Assembly: GCA_032433765.1 (NCBI GenBank)
Contig: JAVIAB010000051.1
Coordinates: 79,018,244 to 79,082,243 of the forward strand
Reading direction: 5' to 3'
Source: Megaustenia siamemsis
Taxonomy: Eukaryota > Mollusca > Gastropoda > Stylommatophora > Ariophantidae
DNA length: 64,000 nt
Positions 32,448 to 43,925 of the stretch are shown here, piece by piece. Each line of letters starts with the position of its first letter. Position 1 is the first letter of the stretch. Position numbers and translations under genes: made by a program. Below the pieces are notes generated by a model. The model saw nothing but the letters and a program-made list of their open reading frames with translations, did no database searches and was not told the origin of the DNA.

Positions 32448-33127
32448 AATGTTTCTCACAGTGTGGTCTGCGATATCCTAACACTAGGACCGGGTGGTTT
32501 GAAGTGTTATGAATTCCACTTTTACCATCCTCCATGCCAAGTGTTTTTCAATTAGTGCCATCTCATTTGCAATTTGACATTTGTAATTCCACAGGCTGTA
32601 ACCATCCATCACCAGGTGTTTACAGTAATGTCTACAATATCTCAAGATTCATCATAATCAAGCATAATACCATCTTTTCTTTTACATCTTTACCATGACA
32701 TATATAAAGCCACAATTTTCATCTTTTAATCCAACACGCCAATTTTTTTTAATCACCATGACATGACAAATGTCATAATATGACATAAGAAAGATTTCAA
32801 TCGTTTTAAGAAATTATGTATTTTATTATGAATTGTCTTCTGTCATGATTAGATCAAATTTGTATTATTTTATTTCTAGGTAAATGTTGCAAAGATAGTT
32901 TGCTTGTTTTCTACAAGTTGTTCTAATTAGATTTCTCAATTGTTGGAGTTTACCACTCTTGAGGGCTTGTAGAACAAGTAGTACATCTGTAAGGATTTGT
33001 GTCTTGTCTGAACTGTTAGATCTTATATGCTGCAATAGCTTGCTCTATGGTCTGAGTCTCAGCTGCATAGTTTGGGGAGCATTTGTCAGCAGAAAATGTT
33101 GTTTCATTGTTGTTGATCATGTGTGAA
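32448..33127. other. Intronic sequence, possible hAT terminus
   Basis: caatgtttctcacagtgtgg at 32449-32468 resembles a hAT-type terminus; no partner end or transposase is recognised. The rest is AT-rich. Confidence 0.35.
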
Positions 33128-34335
33128 ATACCAGGGGGGTTTGAAAAGTTTTTCCTCTTGCCTTGTAATTTTAATAACATCACTCCCAGATACTTGCCAC
33201 TGATGTGATAATAATTTCTAATGAAATGACTATTGGGACAATAAGTGATGTAATTCTGGGATTTCATGCATGTGCACAGAAAACAATAAAATGATGACAT
33301 GGATGGAAGTGCAGTTGAAGCAATGTGCTGTAATTGAATTCATGATGGCAGAAGTTGTGCGCACATTGATATTAATTGATAATTGACTGTGGAGTATGGT
33401 GACACATGTTTGGATGTCAACACTGTCAGGAGATGGGTAAAGGCTATAAAAGGCAACAATCTAGCAATGATGAACCGACAACCAACCACAAACATGAATG
33501 CACAGCATCAAGCACACATGAACAAATAGAATAGTGTCAATTGCCATATCAAGCAGAAAGTTATCACTCCAATGCTTGGAATTTTTGTTAAGTGAGTTCA
33601 TCATATTATCCATATTTTGCTTGGGCATAGGAAAGTGTTTGCAAGACAGATCCCACACATGTTGACACTGGAAATGAAACAGCACCAAAAGTGGGTATGT
33701 CAGGAACTTCTGATACGATATGAATAGGAGGGTGATGCCTTTCTCCTTCAAATTGTCACTGATGACAAGTCATAGGCACATATTTACAACTCAGAATACA
33801 AGTACACAAGTGTCAGGCTGTGGATACAAACACAAGGATTCACCTGCCCAAAAAAAATTCAAAGTCATCACCTTGGCAGGGAAAGTGATGACCAGTTTTT
33901 GGGACTCCAAGAGCATAGTCCACACAGAATATTAGAAACACAGCAATATAGTCAACTCCAATTGCTATGTGTCAATGTTGTAGAAACTACATGCATGGTT
34001 GCTGTATGTTTGTCAGGGCAAACAAGCAGTCCTTCACCATATGACAATGCTTGCCCTTATGTGATTTGATGAACATTGGCTACATTGGAGTATCTCAATT
34101 TTGATGACATTTAACAGCATCCACTGCACAGCCCCACAGGCCCAATCAGGCACAAAGTGATTTCTTCCTGTTCGTTAAACTGTTATTGGTATTATTTTAA
34201 AGGTAGATTGTTCACCTGCCTTTCAGTATTTGACATGATGATAATTGCAGAACTAATGAGTCACAGTAATTAGGTACTCCACCATTGTTACCTTAAAAAA
34301 TAACTGCCAACTCTCACATTTCCTTGAACTTTTTA
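33128..34335 (+). mobile_element. Decayed mariner transposon
   Basis: Transposase motifs remain in order but in changing frames: AVIEFMMAE near 33330; the RKVFARQIPHMLTLEMKQ and CQELLIRYEYEGDAF block (33640-33740) followed by IVTDDKS where families have VTGDETW; HKDSPAQKKFK and AGKVMTSFWDSK (33830-33915); and YDNACPY where HDNARPH is usual (34035-34065). The left edge ggggggtttgaaaagttt and right edge ccttgaactttttagtgacc resemble mariner terminal repeats. Many stops: inactive. Confidence 0.85.
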
Positions 34336-34452
34336 GTGACCAGAATAATATGTCCACAGAAGCTTTAGAAGAATTCCAAGAGTTATATTCATACATGGAG
34401 CTGAGCCACTCATTTTGATGAATATATAACAGAGTTCCTAATCAATATTTGT

Positions 34453-34477
34453 TATATATATATATATATATATATAT
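34453..34477. repeat. (TA)n next to the last-exon acceptor
   Basis: 25 bases of pure TA ending six bases before the first base of the last PLXDC-like exon, occupying the place of the polypyrimidine tract. Confidence 0.95.
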
Positions 34478-34483
34478 TCTCAG

Positions 34484-34573
34484 CATCGTCCAAGCCAGAT
34501 CAAGTCCAAGATCAAGTTTTGGAAAAGCAGCTCTGATGCCGGTACCAAGTACAAAGTGGAGAGTGAAGCCTAA
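34484..34573 (+). CDS. PLXDC: PLXDC-like last exon (cytoplasmic tail, stop)
   Basis: A 90-base terminal exon in phase 0 encodes 29 residues beginning HRPSQIKSKIKFWKSSS and ending VESEA, then TAA at 34571-34573. Vertebrate PLXDC2 has RRPSRWPAMKFRRGSG here, so the basic juxtamembrane RPS segment is conserved while the extreme C-terminus differs. Its acceptor (ttctcag) directly follows a pure TA repeat (34453-34477) in place of a normal polypyrimidine tract. Confidence 0.9.
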   Translation, partial: HRPSQIKSKIKFWKSSSDAGTKYKVESEA

Positions 34574-34845
34574 TTTTCGTGTACATATTGTTGTTTAAAT
34601 GGTGAACATGCTGCTGGGTGTGAAAGGTCAACTGCAAATGCTCAATCTCAACAAAAAAAAATGATTTACACATTAATGTTGGTTTTTTAGAAAGAAGTGA
34701 GTGAAAAGGCACTTTAAGATTGTCACTATTTGTGTTTTCTATCTGCGTATTTGTATGAGTAATGCAAGTTTTATTCCACACAATGTGATTTTATTCAATA
34801 TGTTGTATCAGAACTGTAAATAAAAATCCTGTGTGTTGTGTGCCT
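34574..34845 (+). promoter_or_regulatory. PLXDC: PLXDC-like 3' UTR with AATAAA signal
   Basis: AATAAA at 34819-34824 lies about 250 bases after the stop and is followed within 25 bases by GT-rich sequence (gtgtgttgtgtg), as expected for a cleavage and polyadenylation site. No recognised repeat occurs between stop and signal. The longest ORF here is an antisense shadow. Confidence 0.65.
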
Positions 34846-34981
34846 GAAGTACATCAATGAGTGGCCTGAAGAACTGGCTTTGTACCTTTGGGTGCTTGCT
34901 GTGTTCTTTGATTGTGTATAAGGAGATTGTCTAAAAGTTATACATTTGGTTTTAAACTTTTGATTCCACCTGACTATTGAT

Positions 34982-35520
34982 TGATGTTAAATATCCCGGT
35001 TGAGACAGTCTCGCAAGAACATTGATTTTAAATATCCTGGCTGAGACAGCCTCGCAAGAACATTGATATTAAATATCCTGGCTGAGACAGCCTCGCAAGA
35101 ACATTGATTTTAAATATCCTGGCTGAGACAGCCTCGCAAGAACATTGATTCTAAATATCCTGGCTGAGACAGCCTCGCAAGAACATTGATATTAAATATC
35201 CTGGCTGAGACAGCCTCGCAAGAACATTGATTTTAAATATCCTGGCTGAGACAGCTTCACAAGAACATTGATAGTAAACACCTTGTCTGAGATGTCTCCT
35301 CAAGAACATTGTTTTTTTAAATATTTATCTGGAACAGCTCAACAAGAACACTGTATTAAAATAGCTCATCTCAGACAGTTTCCACAAGAACATTTTTTTA
35401 CAAAATTCATCTGAAACAACTCCACAAAAACAATAATTCAGTTGAGGCAACTCTGCAAGAACATACCTTTTTCGTTAAATATCTCAAATGAGACAGCTTT
35501 ACAAGAACATTGATGTGAAA
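34982..35520. repeat. Minisatellite M9, about 41-bp unit
   Basis: Seven near-identical units of ttgattttaaatatcctggc plus tgagacagcctcgcaagaaca, then five or six increasingly diverged ones. It starts about 160 bases after the polyadenylation signal of the PLXDC-like gene. Confidence 0.93.
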
Positions 35521-35895
35521 TAATATTGCGTTTGTTTGAGAAAATGTAGTGTATACAAAAATTTAGTTTTTTCTTCATTGGAACTGTTATTGAAAATCAT
35601 CAAACTGACTTTTCAAGTTGACTTTCATTTATTTTCTTTAAGCTCTGGCAACTCTTTCTATTTATTATATGAGGATGGAAATCTCCAGGTACTTACAATT
35701 GTTGAGTAACATCTCTTGTTTATTTTTAGAAGTACTTGCATTACTTGTCTTTAAATACCATCCAGCATTGACCACACTGTGTCTTGATATATGTTGCTTA
35801 TTAATATATATTGGGGTAGCAGTTTTACTTCCATCAGAATTGTCTTGTTTAGAAATGGGGCAAAATAAAAGTTGGAGTTCTTTCTTTCTATCTGG
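35521..35895. other. AT-rich intergenic sequence
   Basis: No feature recognised; the 111-codon plus ORF at 35669-36004 runs into RepB and lacks any known motif. Confidence 0.45.
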
Positions 35896-36243
35896 TGTTC
35901 ACCTGATGGCTACTAAAGGAATTGATTGTCCTTTTTCATCATCTGTCCTTCAAAGGACATATGGGTGTAGATGTGTTGTGTTGACGTTTGCAGTAGAACT
36001 GTGATATTTGCACCTTTCAGCCCAACACATCCGACTTCAGCACAGCATTTTTGAGCACCGGGTTGCCTTCCCTCATTGGTCCCTACTCGCTTGGCCTGAC
36101 TGTTTCTAGAGACACCACAAAGAGGTGGAGTATGGTCTGGATGGTTGTGGTTCACCAATCCTGGCACCATCAGCTATGAGTCGCTAACAGCTTCCAACTC
36201 TGTTGCTGTCAGGCACCTTGGCTGCAGAAGTTGATGTAATGTT
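35896..36243 (-). repeat. RepB copy 1
   Basis: About 340 bases shared, in inverted orientation, with 62170-62510: blocks such as gctcaaaaatgctgtgctgaag, gtcggatgtgttgggc, caaatatcacagttctactgc and ccaggattggtgaa. Unclassified interspersed repeat. Confidence 0.75.
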
Positions 36244-37205
36244 GATTTATTAAATCAGTTTTCTCAGTTTTAAAAAAAAATGATTGCTCTTTTTTTTTTA
36301 CCTACTCCAGACCCACTAAAATATTTGGAAAAATCATGTAGGCATTTATAGAAAATGTGAACACTGTTTTATCTGGCAGACTTCGCGGTTTTCTTGGTTA
36401 AGTAACAGAGGTGGTTTTAGATCTGTAACCAGAAATGTTAGTTTGAATTCCAGAGGGAAGATAAATAGAAGACCCCCCCAGAGAGATCTTCAGAGAGATG
36501 GAAGTCATGATAAAATTGACTAACAAAACACTAAAACTGTTGTGATTAATGAATTCAATCTTAGTAGAGTGGATAGAGTTTGTTCAAGCCAACATGGTGT
36601 TATAGAGTGCTAGTGCCATGTTTTTTTGGTCAATAATCAGATATATCAGAGGAGTAATATGGAAAATAAAATACTACAACTATATGCATTTCAAATTTAT
36701 AAATAATAATTATCTATTAAGGATGTAATATATTTCTTGAGAATTAGTGCTTGATGCATGCTTTTGTTGAATGTCCACAATTGTGGAGTAAGTTGTAACT
36801 TGTCAATTGTTTTCATGCTTTCTTCTTCAAAACTTCCAGCTTGTAAAGAGAACAAGGCATGAAATGAAACATTGTGATAAATATTTTTTTTTCCAGAATA
36901 TTGTTTTCTGCAATGCTTATTTCTTCTACTTAATTTCTTTACAGTTAAAAACTGATGATGTGTCACAAAACTTTGCAGATTATTCTCTTTTAAATCTTTG
37001 ATCCAATGTGCCTCTGAGAAACAAGACATTGTTATTAGTAGGAACTTTGATACCAGAATTAATTGTAGAATATAATTAGTGGTGAGTATAATGAGGATGT
37101 GAAAGTTGGAAACCCACATGCCTTAGATAGGAGGTGCTGCTTTTGCAAATAATTGTCTCTGAAGAATCTGAAACTTCAGTTACAGAGAATAGATTTTAAA
37201 TGATA
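36244..37205. other. AT-rich intergenic sequence
   Basis: A 140-codon minus ORF (36697-37119) has no recognisable domain or codon-use support. Nothing else is seen. Confidence 0.4.
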
Positions 37206-37505
37206 AGATAAGAGATGGCACTGAAAAAGAATATATTTCTAGCTTTATAAGAAGAAGGTGTTGGAAATACATTGGTCATGTCCTTAGAATGGATGAAAAA
37301 GATTTCCCCATCAATCATTCACATGGAAACCATCTGGTAAAAGAAAACAAGGAAGTCCAAAAGAAACACTACGCAGAACAATTACCAGGGAAGGCTCAAA
37401 CATGGGACGAAGAAACAACTAAGACCTGCTAGAACTAGCAGAAAATCATCAATTGTGGAGAGCTATGACTTCCGCCCTGCCCTATATGCTATCTTTTGTC
37501 TGAGA
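37206..37505 (+). mobile_element. LINE eta-type 3' fragment
   Basis: With frame changes the plus strand reads CWKYIGHVLRMDEKDFPI, WKPSGKRKQGSPKETLRR, and a final LAENHQLWRAMTSALPY, the standard IGHVLRM ... GKRKRGRPK ... LWRALVSAL ending of a non-LTR ORF2. Confidence 0.72.
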
Positions 37506-37901
37506 GGAACTAACAAAGAAAGACAAACCATAGGCACACTAGGAACCATGGAATTCTGAAAATTTGATTTTCCCTGGAAAACAAAAGAAGACAAATACAT
37601 GAAAATGGACGTTAGAAACAGATGTAGAGGAACATGGAGGACATGAGAATACTGTAGCTGAAACGAATAGTCTAAAAACAGGTAGAAATAGAAATAAGTT
37701 TGTTGAAAATCTGTTATCCATCAGGAGCTGAAATGTTGATGAATATGTTGTGTTATTGGTGCACAATATGTATGTTAAAAACAGAATGAAAGATGTAAAG
37801 CAAATAAAGAACATGATCAGTCAAGAAAATAATGGTTGCAAAGCAGAAATTAGGAACATGATCACTCTTAGGACACTGGAAGAGATAAAGCAGAAATAAG
37901 T
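37506..37901. other. AT-rich intergenic sequence
   Basis: Contains two similar stretches (aaataaagaacatgatcagtc and aaattaggaacatgatcactc) that recur at about 38275, hinting at a degenerate tandem unit split by the S4 SINE. Confidence 0.4.
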
Positions 37902-37909
37902 AAAATAAT

Positions 37910-38240
37910 AGGGGGCCTTGGTAGCCTAGTTGGAAAAACCACTCGACTAGGCTACCAATGTTTGAACAACCTGTGTTCGGTTCCCACTGGAAGCAGTGTC
38001 AATTGTACTCATGGTAGGAAAAGAAAATATCGCCAAGGTCAACCCAGCTGCTGGCAGAAATGGGTACCAGGGAGGCAGTACTCTAGAAAGGTGAGGAATG
38101 CTGCCTCGCATCATGAGTTTTGATGCTTGAAGCGACACTGTTCAGAAGTCTCCAAACACTTCTGGATAGGCAGCCGAGCACATATAAGTGAAAATCGTGT
38201 GCTAAGATGCCGATTCAAGTCTTGTACTTTACCTTTAAGG
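37910..38240 (+). mobile_element. SINE S4 with 8-bp TSD
   Basis: 331 bases between copies of aaaataat (37902-37909, 38241-38248). The head is GGCCTTGGTAGCCTAGTTGG with B-box-like GTTCGGTTCCC; the body ends gtgctaagatgccgattcaag and cttgtactttaccttt. The head contains a perfect 13-bp inverted repeat (TTGGTAGCCTAGT at 37918-37930, ACTAGGCTACCAA at 37946-37958). Confidence 0.8.
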
Positions 38241-38425
38241 AAAATAATCTCAGGCAAAAGAAAGATACGAAGGAGAAATAAAGAACATGATGAATAATAA
38301 AGTCTTGATTAAAAAAGGATAAAGCTCTACTTTGTAATTTCATATGACTATAATAATGACCCAGGGAACTAGAAGAGCACAATTAATTGTTGTTTAGTAG
38401 CAAGTGTTTCATATTACCTCTTAAT

Positions 38426-38628
38426 GATAAAAGAAAATAGGCACATCATATTTTTCATCAAAGAAATTTGGCACATCATATTTTTCATCAAAGAAAATAG
38501 GCACACTATGTTTCTCATCAAAGAAAATAGGCACACTATGTTTCTCATCAAAGAAAATAGGCACACTATGTTTCTCATCAAAGAAAATAGGCACACTATG
38601 TTTCTCATCAAAGAAAATAGGCACGCAG
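38426..38628. repeat. Minisatellite M10, 30-bp unit
   Basis: Nearly seven units of gaaaataggcacactatgtt plus tctcatcaaa. The 30-bp period keeps several frames open on both strands; those ORFs are the repeat only. Confidence 0.95.
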
Positions 38629-39886
38629 ATAATTAAGGCATCTTCTGCTCATGCAGCAGTACTATAGAAAACTTCCATAAAAATTACCACAAATAAACAA
38701 ATAATGTTTAGATTAATTTTTGGCTACTAAGTCATACTGACCTTCTCTGCAGCTTTTATCATTTTGCTTTATGAACTAGTAGTTTTCTATTTTAATATTC
38801 TTGTCATAAAAACATCAATAGATTTGTTTTGAAATACTTTGCAATCATTTGAAATTGTTAATTGAAATTATTTAGAATTACTCATGGATCTTGTCAGAAA
38901 TATGTATGATTGTATTTTTATGTCTTTGTTTTGTTATCCCCCATGCACGGCCCATGTGCTTGCTTAAATAGAAATTAAGCCAGGAAAAATTAAGGCTAAG
39001 GATGGCAGGCATGAAGAATTGGTGGAAAGGAGTGCTACGTTCAAAAATACTGCTGTTGCTGCAGTCTAGAATTTTACAGTAAAAAATATCAAAGGACAGT
39101 GCAAATGAAATGTGCTAACAAATATACATGTTCTTATCATAAATTGGCTATGAAAGCTAAGCAAGTATGTGATATCTTCGAGATAAAATAATTTAAACCC
39201 AAAACATGATAAATGAAGTAACCTAAATTTTTAAAAATATACTAAGGTTGTGTAATAAAGCTGACAATAAACAAACTAAAAAAAAAACCAATCCTTGATT
39301 ATTTCCTCTTTCAGAAAATATAAGTATTTTTTAGAATTGCTGACAAACAGTATAATAGTTTCATTTAATTGTACTTCCATCAAAGTTAGAGGTTTTGTTA
39401 TAGGAAGGATTAGAATTTTTCAGATACTTTTAGATGTACTGGCGGTCAATGTGGAAGTGTTTAACACGTGAAATCTCTTGATCTTTCCATGTTTGTCTTG
39501 AAGTAATGTCAGAAACTGTCTTTTTCTATTTTGGGCCATGAGTCTTGCACATTTCTATTTTGAATTAAGTGGTATGTTGCTACAGGATTTCTATAATATT
39601 GTCTGTCAAACTGACTGTTGCTCTACCTTGTCTCATATTTTCCTTTGACATCATTCTCATGTGATGACCCTTTCTGTGAACCTGTTGGATGATGTAGTTT
39701 CAGCAATTTTTCTGATATCATTATTCTCACTTGATCCATTTTGGAGACAGCATAACCACTTTTCCAAAGCACTTCATCTCTTATGTTGTAATCTTCCTTT
39801 CTGACATTGAGACCATGTTTGACATTGAGATCAGAAGGATAGCAAGGATGTACAGTTTATCTGTTGTTCCACTGTTTAGTGCTTGA
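38629..39886. other. AT-rich intergenic sequence
   Basis: About 1.25 kb without recognised features. Confidence 0.5.
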
Positions 39887-40605
39887 GTAATGTCAACAGC
39901 TGGTAGACTACTGCACTGATTTCTGTTTGTTGATATTTTGAGTAATGGCTACTGCACTAATTCTTGTTTGTTGATATTTTGAGTAATGACAACAGCTGGT
40001 ACGCTACTGCACTAATTCCTGTTTGTTGATATTTTGAGTAATGTCAACAGCTGGTAGACTACTGCACTGATTTCTGTTTGTTGATATTTTGAGTAATGGC
40101 AACAGCTGGTAGGCTACTGCACTAATTCCTGTTTGTTGATATTTTGAGTAATGTCAACAGCTGGTAGACTACTGCACTGATTTCTGTTTGTTGATATTTT
40201 GAGTAATGGCAACAGCTGGTAGGCTACTGCACTAATTCTTGTTTGTTGATATTTTTAGTAATGACAACAGCTGGTACGCTACTGCACTAATTCCTGTTTG
40301 TTGATATTTTTAGTAATGACAACAGCTGGTAGGCTACTGCACTAATTCCTGTTTGTTGATATTTTGAGTAATGACAACAGCTGGTAGGCTACTGCACTAA
40401 TTCTTGTTTGTTGATATTTTGAGTAATGACAACAGCTGGTAGGCTACTGCACTAATTCCTGTTTGTTGATATTTTGAGTAATGGCAACAGCTGGTAGGCT
40501 ACTGCGCTAATTCCTGTTTGTTGATATTTTGAGTAATGACAACAGCTGGTAGGCTACTGCACTAATTCCTGTTTGTTGATATTTTGAGTAATGGCAACAG
40601 TTGGC
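39887..40605. repeat. Minisatellite M11, 55-bp unit
   Basis: Thirteen units of ttgatattttgagtaatggc plus aacagctggtaggctactgc plus actaattcctgtttg. Variants (agact / aggct / acgct; ggc / gac / gtc) alternate, suggesting higher-order amplification. Confidence 0.95.
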
Positions 40606-40839
40606 GTGCCACTCCAGTAACTCTCAAACATTTTGTTTCAATTTCTCATTCAGTTCTTACATCTTCAGTTCCATCTTCTCACTTCTTTAATATTGGTTTG
40701 AAAACCAGTTTTATTTCTAACTTGTTTCTCCCCTCAAATCACCACAATGGTATCTACACAAATGAAGCAGCTGTTTAGTTATCTTGTAATGCATTTTAAC
40801 AAAGTATATGTCTATTGGAAGATAAGTGAAGTTATAAGT

Positions 40840-42555
40840 AAGTTCTCCCCATTTCTTGGTAGGCTCTTGCTCTTGGGGAATATGATATTAGTAACCATAT
40901 TTTTCCATGGCCAGCAGCTTGTGTTCGGGTAATATGACTGGTATTATGCCAGGCCACCTTTCATCATCATCACGGTTGGCATAAGTGATCATGTTCTTCC
41001 ACTATTTTCTAACTGCAATGCATCGTATAAATTTTGTTGACTGTTTTCCATGCTACGACAACAAGCTATCTAGGATCTTCTCTTTTTGTCATCCACAATC
41101 TCTCTTTCCCTATATTTTGCCAGCTGTAACCAAGAATTCCAACTATCTTCTGCTCATGATGTGCCCCCGAAAAATGTTGATTGTTTCTTTCTGATGTTTT
41201 TTTAGGAGCTCCCTTTTTGTATTCGCCTCTTTGAGAATGTCTGCGTTGGTCTTTTTTTAGCTGTCCTTGGAACATTCAACATTCTTCTAAGAAATCTCAA
41301 CTCTGTGGCCTCTAATAATTTTTTTCTTTTCTTTTTCTTTTGTTCATGATTTGCTTCCAAAGGTCAGAACTGGCTCTATATAGCACCAATGAACTCTCTT
41401 TCTCACTTCTATTGACATAGACTTGTTGCACAAGATGCTTTTAATTTTCTAAAATGCTATTTTGGCCGGAACTATTCTGCTTTTTATTTCTGTGGTGCAT
41501 CTTCCATCTGATGTTATTATTGTGCCCAAGTATTTGATGCTTTGCACTCATTTCAAATTTGTCCTGTTCACTTTTATGTTGCAAGGTGGTGATGATTGTT
41601 TCTTTGATATGGCCATTACTTCTGTTTTCTTATTTTTCAGACTGAGACATTTCATGTTGCTTCTTTTACTATTATGTCTATCATTTCTTGTAGTTCATTC
41701 TTCCTCTCAGCTAAGACTGTGTAATCTGTATATCGCAAATTGTTGTGACTGTTGACTTCATTCATTTTCATCTTCTATTGATCTCATAATATTTTTCACT
41801 GTAAAGTGAGAATTATGTATGTAATTTCATATTTTTTTTTTAGGATTTCTGTGTCTTCCTCAGTTTTAATCTCATTTTTCCAACTACTGGTGCATGGTCA
41901 CTATTGCAATCTGATGTTGTTTTAACAGATGTTAGGCCATTCCTGAATCTTCTCTGTAGCAGTATAAAATCAATGTGATTGTGTACTTTGTTGTCTGGGC
42001 TTTGCCATGTCCATATTTGTTTAGGATGTTTGAACTAATGTTACCTATAATCATTTCATGTGTCTTTGCCCAATCTATCAGTCTATCCTCTCTGTTTTTT
42101 TGTCTCTCCTAAGCCATGTCCTCCAGTCACATTTTGCACATTAGCTGTTCCTACCTCTGAAGTGAAATCCTCTAATATAATAATTTCTTGAGATTTACCT
42201 TGTTCCATGGCCATCTCTAGCTCATTGTAAAAAGTGTCAGTGTCTTCGTCTTCACTGTTACTTGGTGCATAAACCTGAATTATGTTTTTTATCCATTGGT
42301 GCACCTCTCAATTTTACTAGCAGAATTATATTTGATACTGGCTAAAATCCTTTCACTGCTATACTTATTTCTCTATCTAACATGATGCCTAATCCTCTTT
42401 CGTGTGTGGCTCCTCCAGAGTAAACTACATTTCCAAGAAAATTATTATTTACTCTGGCCACCTTTACTTCCCAGAAAAATCTAGTATTTTTAGAGGCTAG
42501 GTGAATCTTGAAGCCTTGTTGGTGCTAATTTTAAAAAACTTACATTATTAGAATT
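40840..42555 (-). mobile_element. SINE S2 copy split by LINE alpha
   Basis: Two S2 parts, 40840-40961 (central domain with catatttttccatggcc and gtattatgccaggccaccttt) and 42456-42555 (ggccacctttacttcccagaaaaatc onward). The 10-bp overlap ggccaccttt flanks the inserted alpha. Confidence 0.82.
40962..42455 (-). mobile_element. LINE alpha, copy 4, with endonuclease domain
   Basis: Minus strand, 1494 bases, perfect 10-bp duplication ggccaccttt (40952-40961, 42456-42465). The left half is the ORF2 C-terminus with its catcatcat tail; the right half (42455 down to about 41850) is the apurinic-type endonuclease: VVYSGGATHERGLGIMLD, FYNELEMAMEQGKSQEIIIL, ending with the catalytic motif as SDHAPV. 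The RT region between them is deleted near 41800-41840. The only copy here retaining the endonuclease of this family. Confidence 0.88.
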
Positions 42556-43724
42556 GTATAAAAAATATTACATATTTTCTTTTTTATAGTGCAGTTTTGG
42601 TAGCAAATAAGTTTATGTGTGCCTGTTTATCTAGTTGTTATTGGAGTCTAGTTCTATTTTACTAGTCACCCAGAGTATGTCTTGTTTGCTAGTATACTTC
42701 ATTTTGACAGGCATGGCCAAGTCAGTTTAGTATAACTTTTAGAATTGTGATTTGAATGGTTGCATTTCAAGACTAATGACACATAATCTGGTTGTATAGC
42801 TTCATATCAACTAATGTGGCTGAAATAATGCACAGATAGGTCAAAATCTTCAAGAGACCATTATCGATGTTTAGCCCCTAGTACAATATAAATTTTCACA
42901 CATATCCATTTTTTTTCTTACATTATACAAGCTTTTTCAGTTCTTTTTGTACCTTACCTCCTTCTCTTATATTAACTACTATCTTCTCCAAATTTTTCTT
43001 GTGTTTTTTTTTTATCCTGTTTCTAAAAATCTATTGGTTTCAGAATATGACCCATTTTTTAACCTGGCTTTAAGATGTACACCTTATGTTGACTTATAAA
43101 TAATATAAATATAGGTACAAGCCAGGTCCCAAAATATTCATGCATTTTATAAGTTTTATATTTTCTTGAAACAACGATATCAAAATTAGTTAATTGTTTT
43201 ATTGTATAAAAACCCATATTTTTATATCTGCTACGAGCATAAAATAAAATAATGTCTGGTGTTTATCGAGCATGGTATCAGAGACAATATTAAGTCTTTC
43301 ACTTTTCAAAGAATTTTGACCTTTTCTGAGGATTGATATATTTTCAGAATAAAGCATTATTTTGTTGGAAACAAAAATGTTGACAAATTTATACTTTTCT
43401 GTTCTTGATTGACAATTTACAATAGAATTTTGTTATTGGTTTTTGCACTTTTGTTTTGTTAATTTACACTGTGTTTCTGGTTATATTTTATAATGTTTCA
43501 GATTTAGATCATGATCACTTTTGTGTTTGTAGTGTTCTAATTGTGTTTGGCTTTTTCACCTGTAGATGTGGCCTAAATCTTCAGGTATCATAATCAACTT
43601 ATAAGCTTCTAGTGTGCAGCACAAAATTCAACTCATATTTCATTGTGTTCTTATTCCCAGCCAAGATTAGTCAGCGCTGTTCATGTCTTCTCTATCCCTC
43701 TTAAATTATTTATAACTCCATTCT
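42556..43724. other. AT-rich intergenic sequence
   Basis: About 1.2 kb without recognised features. Confidence 0.5.
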
Positions 43725-43925
43725 CAAGATGTTCCTGTTTTAGGAGTTCCCTTTTGGTGTTGACCTCTTTGAGAATGTCATCTTTGATCTTTTTAGCTGC
43801 CAGGGATCTGTCAACATGCTTCTGAGAAATCCCATCTCTGTGACCTCAAATCATTTTTTCATTTGTTTGTCTACTATCCATGATTTCCTTCCATAGGTTA
43901 GAATTGACTCCATATATTTATATAT
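43725..43925 (-). mobile_element. LINE alpha, copy 5, internal fragment
   Basis: Minus strand; corresponds to the stretch from SXWTVDKQMKX to REL(L) of alpha (aggagttcccttttggtgttgacctc ... ccataggttagaattgactcc). Both ends are missing. Confidence 0.78.

Larger units (their letters stand above)
3891..34824 (+). other. PLXDC: PLXDC-like gene, 3' part (seven exons, spliced)
   Basis: Seven plus-strand exons (3891-3944, 5397-5461, 7293-7389, 10048-10143, 11643-11788, 30940-31089, 34484-34573) join into 696 in-frame bases, giving 231 residues and a stop. Every intron starts GT and ends AG and every junction keeps phase. The protein follows vertebrate PLXDC1/PLXDC2 in order: end of the nidogen-like region, PSI domain, transmembrane helix, short tail with an RPS motif. 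PLXDC proteins are single-pass type I cell-surface proteins, studied in vertebrates as tumour-endothelial markers and PEDF receptors; that role is not established for invertebrates. Introns are 1452, 1831, 2658, 1499, 19151 and 3394 bases. The signal peptide, most of the nidogen-like region and the promoter lie upstream of the window. Confidence 0.93.

Noticed and set aside
36697..37119. 140-codon minus ORF
   Set aside because: AT-rich composition, no domain, no splice context and no homologous family.
38414..38636. Three overlapping ORFs on both strands
   Set aside because: All are the 30-bp minisatellite M10.
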